In this document: piece by piece, positions 57,623 to 64,000 of the stretch
Numbering within the stretch: the first letter of the stretch is position 1
Layout: each line of letters begins with the position of its first letter
Source of the DNA: Mycobacterium sp. GA-2829
Lineage (GTDB): Bacteria; Actinomycetota; Actinomycetes; Mycobacteriales; Mycobacteriaceae
Direction of reading: 5' to 3'
DNA length: 64,000 nt
NCBI RefSeq assembly: GCF_001499965.1
Contig: NZ_LQIT01000020.1
Span: 26,888-90,887, forward strand
The notes under the pieces: model-generated
The model's database searches: none
What the model was told of the DNA's origin: nothing
Seen by the model: only the letters and a program-made list of their open reading frames with translations
Position numbers and translations under genes: made by a program

Positions 57623-59267
57623 GCCACCGACGGCGGTCGATGCGGTCGCCGAACGCTACCTCGACACCCTCGCCGCGCTCGACCCCTGCACCGCAACCGA
57701 ACTCGGCATCAACGGCGGGGATCGCAACTACGACGAGGACATCACCGACTACTCCCCCGATGCCGTCGCCACCCGCGCGGAGGCCGCCAGGTCCGCGCTC
57801 AAGGAACTCGACGCCGTCGTCGCGGTCGACGAGACCGACGCCGTCACCGCCGCCGCGATGCGCGAACGACTCGGGGTGCTGATCGAGATCCACGAGGCCG
57901 GCCTCGACATCGGCGAGCTCAACGTCATCGCCTCCCCGCTGCAGACCATGCGGGACGTGTTCGACCTGATGGCCACCGACACCGTCGACGACTGGGCGGT
58001 GATCGACCGGCGCCTGGCCACGCTCCCCGAGCGCGTGCCCGGATACGCCGAGGCGCTGCGCAGCGCGGTCGCCGAGGGACATCCGCCTGCGGTCCGTCAG
58101 GTGCAGCGCGGTGTCGAACAGGCCGCCCAGATCGAGGAACTGTTCGTCGCGATGGTCGCCGGCGCGGCCCCGGACACCCCGGCGCTGCAGGCCGACCTCG
58201 ACCGGCACGCCGCCGCCGCTGCCGCGGCGTACCGCGAGCTGGGCCGGGTGCTGCGCGAGGACATCGCCCCGCACGCCCGCGAGCGCGACGCCTTCGGCCG
58301 CGACGCCTACCGCCTGATGTCCCGGTCGTTCCTCGGCACCGAGATCGACCTCGACGAGACCTACGCGTGGGGCCTTGAGCACCTGAAGTCGATTGTCGCC
58401 GAACAGGAAACAGTCGCCGAACGGCTCTACCCCGGTGCGGGTGTGGCCGAGACGATCCGCCGCCTCGACGACGAGCCCCGCTACCAGGTGTACGGCACCG
58501 ATGCACTGCAGGCCTGGATGCAGGACCTGTCCGACCGCGTGGTGGATGCGTTGGCCGACACCCATTTCGACATCGATCCCGCTCTGCGCAACCTGGAGTG
58601 CTGCATCGCCCCGACCCACACCGGCGGCATCTACTACACCGGCCCGTCGGAGGACCTCACCCGTCCCGGACGCATGTGGTGGTCGGTCCCGCCCGGTAAG
58701 GAGACCTTCCACACCTGGCAGGAGACGACGACGGTGTTCCACGAGGGCGTGCCCGGACACCATCTGCAGATCGGGCGCGCCGTCGTCCTCGCCGACCGCC
58801 TCAACCGGTGGCGCCGGCTGGGCTGCTGGGTGTCGGGGCACGGTGAGGGCTGGGCGCTCTACGCCGAGCGGTTGATGGCCGAACTCGGCTGGCTCGACGA
58901 CGACGGCGCGCGGATGGGCATGCTCGACGCGCAGGGGTTCCGGGCGGCGCGGGTGGCGATCGACATCGGCGTGCACTGCGAGTTGCCCGCCCCCGACGGC
59001 GGGACGTGGGATCCCGAGCGGGCGTGGACATTCCTGCGCGAGCACTGCGCGCAGTCGGAGAAGACCCTGCGGTTCGAACTCGACCGTTACCTCGGCTGGC
59101 CGGGCCAGGCGCCGTCTTACGCTGTCGGACAACGCATCTGGGAAGAGCTCCGGGCGACGATGCTCTCGCGCAGCATGACGCTCAAGGACTTCCACAGCCG
59201 CGCGCTCGACCTCGGGGGGCTGCCGCTGGACGTGCTGCGCTCGGCACTCGTGGGCCAGCTGTCGTGA
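57615..59267 (+). CDS. DUF885 family putative metallopeptidase
   Basis: This 550-residue cytoplasmic protein is of the DUF885 family, thought to be zinc carboxypeptidases related to M32/M3-type folds. The putative zinc site is TTTVFHEGVPGHHLQIG near residues 372-388 (HExxxxHH-like), followed by SGHGEGWALYAERLMAELG near 412-430, which supplies a conserved Glu. It starts with TTG 57615, overlapping the previous stop by 8 nt; no better in-frame ATG or GTG exists before the conserved VDAVAERYLDTL. It is linked to the zinc peptidase before and the DinB gene after by overlaps, forming a three-gene operon. Confidence 0.88.
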   Translation: MVRPPTAVDAVAERYLDTLAALDPCTATELGINGGDRNYDEDITDYSPDAVATRAEAARSALKELDAVVAVDETDAVTAAAMRERLGVLIEIHEAGLDIGELNVIASPLQTMRDVFDLMATDTVDDWAVIDRRLATLPERVPGYAEALRSAVAEGHPPAVRQVQRGVEQAAQIEELFVAMVAGAAPDTPALQADLDRHAAAAAAAYRELGRVLREDIAPHARERDAFGRDAYRLMSRSFLGTEIDLDETYAWGLEHLKSIVAEQETVAERLYPGAGVAETIRRLDDEPRYQVYGTDALQAWMQDLSDRVVDALADTHFDIDPALRNLECCIAPTHTGGIYYTGPSEDLTRPGRMWWSVPPGKETFHTWQETTTVFHEGVPGHHLQIGRAVVLADRLNRWRRLGCWVSGHGEGWALYAERLMAELGWLDDDGARMGMLDAQGFRAARVAIDIGVHCELPAPDGGTWDPERAWTFLREHCAQSEKTLRFELDRYLGWPGQAPSYAVGQRIWEELRATMLSRSMTLKDFHSRALDLGGLPLDVLRSALVGQLS

Positions 59268-59788
59268 CCGGTATCGAACCGGACACCAAGGACTGGACCT
59301 GGGTGCTGTCCCGGCCGTGCCCGGAGTGCGGCTTCGACGCCGCCACCGTGCAGCCCGGTGATGTCGGGGACGTCATCCGCCGCGACGCCGACGAGTGGAT
59401 CCGCAGGCTCGAAAACCCGCGAGCGAAGGAGCGGACTCGGCCCGGGGTGTGGTCGACACTCGAGTACGGCTGCCACGTCCGCGATGTGCACCGGATCTTC
59501 AACGAGCGGGTCACGCTGATGCTCACCCAGCATGAACCGCTGTTCGCGAACTGGGATCAGGACCAGACCGCTCTGGACGACGACTATGCGGCGCAGAACC
59601 CGGAGGTCGTGGCGGGCGAACTGTTCGACGCCGCGGTCACCGTCGCCGACACCTACGCCTCGGTGCCCTCAGACGGATGGAGCCGTCGCGGATTGCGCAG
59701 CAACGGCAGCGAGTTCACCGTCGCCTCGCTCGCGCTGTACCACCTCCACGACGTCGTCCACCACGGCTGGGACGTCGACGAGCATTGA
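59264..59788 (+). CDS. DinB-superfamily protein
   Basis: This 174-residue DinB/MSMEG-type four-helix protein is of the branch with a maleylpyruvate-isomerase-like fold. Typical elements are WTWVLSRPCPECGFDAATV near residues 12-30 (a Cys-Pro-x-Cys-Gly pair specific to this actinobacterial subgroup), WSTLEYGCHVRDVHRIFNERV near 63-83 with the first metal His, and SLALYHLHDVVHHGWDVDEH near the C-terminus with the paired histidines. It is a possible metal-dependent thiol transferase. GTG 59264 overlaps the DUF885 stop (GTGA). The frame upstream is antisense or overlapping reading. Confidence 0.86.
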   Translation: MTGIEPDTKDWTWVLSRPCPECGFDAATVQPGDVGDVIRRDADEWIRRLENPRAKERTRPGVWSTLEYGCHVRDVHRIFNERVTLMLTQHEPLFANWDQDQTALDDDYAAQNPEVVAGELFDAAVTVADTYASVPSDGWSRRGLRSNGSEFTVASLALYHLHDVVHHGWDVDEH

Positions 59789-59820
59789 CCTCATTGAACA
59801 CATCTCGTTAATGTGTTCAG
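59785..59820 (+). promoter_or_regulatory. Leaderless tetR promoter with perfect operator
   Basis: TGAACACAT (59795-59803) and ATGTGTTCA (59811-59819) form a perfect 9-7-9 inverted repeat that ends one base before the ATG at 59821. A TTGACC -35 (59785-59790) and TAATGT -10 (59809-59814) are spaced 18 nt, so the expected start of transcription is on the A of the start codon. The operator covers the -10, giving direct autorepression. Confidence 0.75.
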
Positions 59821-60408
59821 ATGCGCGCCGACGGCCGTCCGGTCTCACCGGCGCTGCTCGCCGCCACCACCACGACGCTGCGCCGCCTCGGTCCGCGCCA
59901 GTTCAGCCTGACCGCCGTCGCGGAGGAAGCCGGCGTCTCCCGCGGCACCGTCCACAACGCGCTCGGTAGCCGCGACAACGCGATCCGCGCGGCACTCGAC
60001 CACCTCGCGTCGGTGTTCATCGAAACCATGGCCGCCGAGGTGTATCGCCAGCCGACACTGGCCGACCAGGTGGCCGCGGCCGCGGTGCTCGTATGCGCCC
60101 ACCGGCAGCGGTCGGATTCGGTGCCGCTGCGCGGGATCAACGAGAGCATCCTCGTGTTGCTGCTGCGCAACACCGGCGACGACCTGATGGCCCGGTCGCT
60201 GGACCTGTGGCGGCCGCTGGTGACCGCCGCGCAGGAGCGCGGTGAGGTGCGCGCCGACGTCGACCCTGCTCGTGCCAGCGAATGGATTGTGCGGGTGCTG
60301 CTCAGTTTCGAGCTGCTGCCGCCGATCGGTGTGAACATCGACAACCCCCGCGCGGTGCGGAAGTTCATCTGCGACCACATCGTCGCCGGACTGGGAGGAT
60401 CCCTATGA
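59821..60408 (+). CDS. TetR-family regulator
   Basis: In this 195-residue repressor the N-terminal helix-turn-helix spans residues ~9-52, with LGPRQFSLTAVAEEAGVSRG and TVHNALGSRDNAIRAALDHL, and the ligand domain follows with LADQVAAAAVLVCAHRQR. Its operator lies over its own leaderless promoter. The stop overlaps the flavin monooxygenase start (ATGA), so it is co-transcribed with the enzymes it most likely controls. An inducer related to the monooxygenase substrate is expected. Confidence 0.92.
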   Translation: MRADGRPVSPALLAATTTTLRRLGPRQFSLTAVAEEAGVSRGTVHNALGSRDNAIRAALDHLASVFIETMAAEVYRQPTLADQVAAAAVLVCAHRQRSDSVPLRGINESILVLLLRNTGDDLMARSLDLWRPLVTAAQERGEVRADVDPARASEWIVRVLLSFELLPPIGVNIDNPRAVRKFICDHIVAGLGGSL

Positions 60409-61961
60409 TCGAACCCGATCACGAGGTCGCCATCATCGGAGCCGGACCCGGCGGTATCTCCTCAGCACATCTCTTGCAGCAGAACGGAATCGACGACTTC
60501 GTCATCCTCGAACGCAGCCACGACTTCGGCGGCACGTGGCGCGACAACCACTATCCCGGTCTAGCCGTGGACATCCCGACGCTGTGGTATCAGCTGTCGT
60601 TCGCGGTCAACCCCGACTGGACACGTCTGTTCGCGCCGGGGCCCGAGATCTACGCCTATCTCCGTGACACCGCGCGCCGCCTCGGCCTCTATCCGCACCT
60701 GCGTGCGAACTGCAACGTCGTCCGTCAGCAGTGGGACGACACGGCCGGCCTGTGGCGGTTGACGCTCGAACACGGCGAGGAGGTGACGGCACGGTTCGTG
60801 ATCAGCTCGGTGGGCGGCTACGTCAACGCCAAACCGCGGGTGGACATCGACGGCGTGGACGACTTCGCGGGCACGATCCTGCGACCCAACGCCTGGGACG
60901 ACTCCTACGACACCACGGGTAAGCGGGTCGCGGTGATAGGCACCGGGTCCAGCGGCGTGCAGATCGCGGCCGCACTGTCCGGCCGGGTCGCCAATCTCGA
61001 GGTGTACCAACGCACTCCCGCGTGGGTGCTGCCGAAGGTCGACTTCGACATCCCGCCGGCGATGCGCCGCCTGCTGCGGGTGCCCGGCGTCGTCCCGCTG
61101 GTGAACTGGGCGGGCCGGTTCGTGATGGACGCGTTCATGCTGGCGCCGATCATGCATCTGTTCTCCCGTCTGCCGGAGCGCGTCCTGGTGCGGGCGATGC
61201 CGCTCTACGACGCCTACTGCCGGGCGCTGTACCGCCTGCTGCTGCGCGTCGTGGTGCACGACCCGGCCACCCGGCGGGCGTTGGTGCCCCGCTACGGGAT
61301 CCTCGCCAAGCGGCCGGTCATCTCGAGCAGTTTCCTGCCCGCCCTCAACGACCCCGACACCCACCTGATCACCACACCCATCGAACGGATCACCACGGGC
61401 GGGGTGCGCACCGTCGACGGCGTCGAGCATCCGGCCGATCTGCTCGTGCTGGCCACCGGCTACGAGCTGTGGACGGATCCGGAGACCTATCGGCCCGGAA
61501 CGGTGTTGGGCAGCAACGGGTTCGATCTCGCCGAGTTCTACCGCGCGCACGGGTTGAGCGCCTACGCCGGCACCGCGCATCCGCGGCTGCCGAACCGCTG
61601 GGAGATCGTGGGCCCGTTGGGGTTCGTCGGGTTCGCGTGGCCGGACTTCGTCGAGACGATGGCCGCGCACGCGGTGCGGATGATCGTGGCGGCCCGACAG
61701 CGGGCCGTTCAGGTGGTGGCGGTCAGCGACGACGCGTTTCACCGGTGGAACGCACGGATGCGACGGCAAGGGCGCGTCGCGCACCTGTACTTCACCGCGT
61801 GCAGTCCCGGCCTGAGCACGTACTTCGTCAACTCGCAGCGCGACACCGTGTATCACCGACCGCAGACCATCGCGGGGTCTCGCCGGTTCGCGAGGCGCTC
61901 CCCGCTGTCGGATTACGAATTCACCACCCGCGCTGTTGTTCTCGAGGAGGTGACGGCATGA
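60405..61961 (+). CDS. Class B flavin monooxygenase (Baeyer-Villiger-like)
   Basis: This 518-residue FAD/NADPH monooxygenase has its first FAD site VAIIGAGPGGISSAHLL near residues 8-24, followed by GGTWRDNHYPGLAVDIP near 45-61, and its NADPH site VAVIGTGSSGVQIAAAL near 177-193. The family fingerprint between them reads FAGTILRPNAWDD (near 157-169), where the usual FxGxxxHxxxW His is Arg. Such enzymes insert oxygen into ketones or N-/S-hydroxylate substrates. It is the second gene of the TetR-monooxygenase-SDR operon. The altered residue may change the oxygenation chemistry or substrate. Confidence 0.9.
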   Translation: MIEPDHEVAIIGAGPGGISSAHLLQQNGIDDFVILERSHDFGGTWRDNHYPGLAVDIPTLWYQLSFAVNPDWTRLFAPGPEIYAYLRDTARRLGLYPHLRANCNVVRQQWDDTAGLWRLTLEHGEEVTARFVISSVGGYVNAKPRVDIDGVDDFAGTILRPNAWDDSYDTTGKRVAVIGTGSSGVQIAAALSGRVANLEVYQRTPAWVLPKVDFDIPPAMRRLLRVPGVVPLVNWAGRFVMDAFMLAPIMHLFSRLPERVLVRAMPLYDAYCRALYRLLLRVVVHDPATRRALVPRYGILAKRPVISSSFLPALNDPDTHLITTPIERITTGGVRTVDGVEHPADLLVLATGYELWTDPETYRPGTVLGSNGFDLAEFYRAHGLSAYAGTAHPRLPNRWEIVGPLGFVGFAWPDFVETMAAHAVRMIVAARQRAVQVVAVSDDAFHRWNARMRRQGRVAHLYFTACSPGLSTYFVNSQRDTVYHRPQTIAGSRRFARRSPLSDYEFTTRAVVLEEVTA

Positions 61962-62779
61962 CTGAGCTTCCGCTGGCCGGGCGCGTCGCGTACGTCACCG
62001 GCGCCGCCCGCGGCCAGGGCCGGTCGCACTGTGTGCGGTTGGCGCGCGCTGGGGCGGATGTCGTCGCGATCGACGCGTGTGCACCGGTCAGCGCCGCCAA
62101 CGGGTATCCGCCCGCCGCGCCGGAGGACCTCGCCGAGACTGTGCGACTGGTGGAGGGCGAGGGGCGCAAGATCCTCGCCCACGAGGTCGACGTGCGCGAC
62201 GCCGACGGTCAGCAGCGCGTGGTGGCCGAGGCGATCGAGCAGTTCGGCCGACTGGACATCGTCGTCGCGAATGCGGGTGTGCTGAATTGGGGCCGCCTGT
62301 GGGAGATCTCGGCGCAGCAGTGGCAGGACACGCTCGACATCAACCTGACGGGGTTGTGGAACACGGTGCGTGCGGTGGTGCCGCCGATGATCGCCGCGGG
62401 CAACGGGGGTTCGATCATCACGATCAGTTCGGCGGCGGGTATCAAGGCGGTGCCGGGGTGTGGGCACTACTGCGCGAGCAAATTCGGCGTGGTGGGGCTG
62501 ACCAATTCTCTGGCGGTCGAGTTGGGCGAGTTCGGGATCCGGGTGAACTCCGTGCATCCGTACGGGACCGACACGCCGATGGGCAACGACACGTCGATGT
62601 ATCAGGTCTTCGCCGACCACCCGAACTACGTCCACAGTTTCTCGCCCGGTGCGCTGCCGACGGACTCGCTAGCCGCGCCGGATCTGATCTCCGACATCGT
62701 GGTGTGGCTGGCCAGTGATGCTTCGTCGCTGGTGACCGCGGCGCAGATCCCGGCCGACAAGGGCTACCTCAAGATCTGA
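61958..62779 (+). CDS. Mycofactocin-type short-chain dehydrogenase (SDR)
   Basis: This 273-residue Rossmann oxidoreductase has VAYVTGAARGQGRSHCVRLA near residues 10-29, the TGAARGQGRSH form typical of mycofactocin-coupled SDRs, which hold non-exchangeable NAD. Other features are NAGVLNWGRLWEIS near 105-118, the catalytic ISSAAGIK with Ser, HYCASKFGVVGLT with Tyr-x3-Lys, and VNSVHPYGTDTPMG near 194-207. It overlaps the monooxygenase stop (ATGA). It likely oxidises an alcohol to the ketone substrate of the monooxygenase, or the reverse, within a degradation path. No mycofactocin biosynthesis gene is in the window. Confidence 0.9.
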   Translation: MTELPLAGRVAYVTGAARGQGRSHCVRLARAGADVVAIDACAPVSAANGYPPAAPEDLAETVRLVEGEGRKILAHEVDVRDADGQQRVVAEAIEQFGRLDIVVANAGVLNWGRLWEISAQQWQDTLDINLTGLWNTVRAVVPPMIAAGNGGSIITISSAAGIKAVPGCGHYCASKFGVVGLTNSLAVELGEFGIRVNSVHPYGTDTPMGNDTSMYQVFADHPNYVHSFSPGALPTDSLAAPDLISDIVVWLASDASSLVTAAQIPADKGYLKI

Positions 62780-62872
62780 CGGGTTATCCCCAGCGGCTCG
62801 TTCATCGACAGGAGTGGGGTTTTCGGGTGGCGTTCCGCGGGTGTTGTCGGGGTGTTTTGGAGAGTCAATGGT

Positions 62873-64000
62873 GTGTGTGATGGTGCGCTGCCCGAGATCG
62901 GGGACTTCGCCGCGTTGACCGACGCGGAGCTGGTCGCTGCCGCCGCCAGGTGGGCACGCGCTGAGTCGGCGGCCGCCGCGCGCAAAATGGCCGCCGTCGC
63001 CGAGCTGTACCGCCGCCGCACCGCCTTGGCGGACCTCGACGGCCGCGACCGCTGGGTGGTCGACCGCGAGGCCAGCACGATCAGCGAGATCGCCGCCGCC
63101 CAGAACATCACCGAATCCCGGGCCATGGCTCAGCTGTTGCGCGGTGTCGCGCTGGCCGAGCGCCTCCCCCGGGTGGCCGCACTGTTCGCCGAGGGGCGGA
63201 TCACCGAGTCGCTGGCCCGCGTGGTGGTGGCCCGCACCGCGTTGATCACCGATGTCGAGTTGATGGCGGCCGTGGACGCCGAGTTGGCCGCCCAGATCAC
63301 CGACTGGGGAACGCTGTCGGAGAAGAAGATCAAAGAAGCCATCGACGCAATCGTCGAACGCCACGACCCCGGCGCGGTGCGACGGGTCAAAGACGCCGAC
63401 AAAGACCGCGGTGTGCAGTTCGGCTTCGACTCCGACGCTGCGGGCTACACCACCCTGTGGGCGCGCATGTACGCCCCTGATGCGGATGCGTTCAAACAGC
63501 GGGTGTTCGACATGGCGCACCGGCTGTGCCCCGACGATCCACGCTCCGGGGAGGAACGGCTCAACGACGCCTTCGCCGCCGTCGGTGCCGGGCGGGTATT
63601 GCGGTGTGAGTGCGGCAACGCCAACTGCCCCGGCGCTACCGGGGACACGCCCGCCAAAGATGTCGTCGTCCACGTCGTCGCCACCCGAGAAACCCTCGAC
63701 CAGGCCCGCGCCGAGGCGGACGCCGCGAAGACACCGCAACCCACCGAAAGCAAAGCCGACGAAAAGCCCACCCCGCGCAAGTCGGCCTGCGCCGCACCGC
63801 CTTACGTCTTCGGCGCCGGCATCGCCACCACCGCGCTGCTGGCGGCCTTCCTCGACCGCGCCACCATCCGCACCGTCACGCACCCCGGCGACGCACCACC
63901 CGAACCCCAGTACCGCCCCTCAGCAGCCCTGTCCGAGTTCATCCGCTGCCGCGACCTGACCTGCCGCTTCCCCTACTGCGACGTCCCCGCCACCCGCTGC
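62873..64000 (+). CDS. DUF222/HNH endonuclease (13E12-type), 3'-truncated by window
   Basis: This gene is open from GTG 62873 to the right edge (376 codons). The DUF222 domain is clear: EIGDFAALTDAELVAAAARW near residues 8-27, MAAVAELYRRRTALADLDGR, NITESRAMAQLLRGVALAER and ITESLARVVVARTALITDVE. The visible end, ECIRCRDL-like RCRDLTCRFPYCDVPATRC, begins the HNH-type zinc/nuclease region that lies beyond the window. GGAGAG at 62859-62864 gives an 8-nt spacing to the GTG; an earlier GTG at 62852 is possible. This family (13E12 repeat, REP13E12 in M. tuberculosis) occurs in many copies per mycobacterial genome and is often linked to mobile DNA. Confidence 0.88.
   Translation, partial: MCDGALPEIGDFAALTDAELVAAAARWARAESAAAARKMAAVAELYRRRTALADLDGRDRWVVDREASTISEIAAAQNITESRAMAQLLRGVALAERLPRVAALFAEGRITESLARVVVARTALITDVELMAAVDAELAAQITDWGTLSEKKIKEAIDAIVERHDPGAVRRVKDADKDRGVQFGFDSDAAGYTTLWARMYAPDADAFKQRVFDMAHRLCPDDPRSGEERLNDAFAAVGAGRVLRCECGNANCPGATGDTPAKDVVVHVVATRETLDQARAEADAAKTPQPTESKADEKPTPRKSACAAPPYVFGAGIATTALLAAFLDRATIRTVTHPGDAPPEPQYRPSAALSEFIRCRDLTCRFPYCDVPATRC

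Overview
The window is high-GC, densely packed actinobacterial DNA with many GTG starts and 1-, 4- or 8-nt gene overlaps. The gene order pepQ–Rv2536-like–aroQ–aroB–aroK–aroC … A24 peptidase–aroE–mltG–ruvX–alaS–yjbQ–Rv2557-like … rarA … aspS–Rv2573-like–Rv2574-like matches the M. tuberculosis Rv2535c–Rv2577 neighbourhood. An Arr protein nearly identical to that of fast-growing mycobacteria and a DUF222/HNH (13E12-type) gene at the right edge also point to an environmental, fast-growing Mycobacterium (Mycolicibacterium). No search was run; family names come from recognising motifs and gene order.

Layout. 1–12.7 kb is core: the shikimate genes in an overlapping run (aroC-aroK-aroB-aroQ), a quinone-reductase-like gene, then alaS-ruvX-mltG-aroE-A24 peptidase. 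12.8–25.6 kb is accessory: a ten-gene gas-vesicle operon of the Streptomyces type (13.1–18.1 kb), a long AT-richer non-coding block, a lipid locus (acyl-AMP ligase, MmpL, isoprenylcysteine-methyltransferase-like protein, type III polyketide synthase) and an ArsR/SRPBCC pair. 25.7–35.9 kb holds rarA, a DUF3097 gene and a tightly overlapped set (DUF2126 transglutaminase, circularly permuted ATP-grasp/alpha-E, a second transglutaminase, zinc peptidase) that resembles the predicted peptide-ligase system known only from genomics.

35.9–51.1 kb is accessory again. After DUF389, HxlR/thiolase, Arr and a Ddn-like protein comes the most unusual part (39.8–51.1 kb): a giant AAA/TPR/GAF/class III cyclase protein followed by seven co-directional, overlapping genes. 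They encode an HK97-fold/encapsulin-like shell protein, a polyprenyl diphosphate synthase, two orphan helical proteins, a CrtC-like hydratase, an SCP2-like lipid carrier and a phytoene-desaturase-like flavoprotein. The flavoprotein has a disordered, repeat-bearing C-terminal domain that also has its own ribosome binding site. I read this as a candidate compartmentalised isoprenoid pathway with the C-terminal domain as a cargo-loading element.

51.1–64 kb returns to core-like genes (aspS, a ketopantoate-reductase-like gene, SRPBCC, esterase, neutral zinc peptidase, DUF885, DinB), then a TetR–flavin monooxygenase–SDR operon behind a leaderless promoter/operator, and the truncated DUF222/HNH gene. 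I saw no tRNA, rRNA, CRISPR array, insertion sequence or prophage module.
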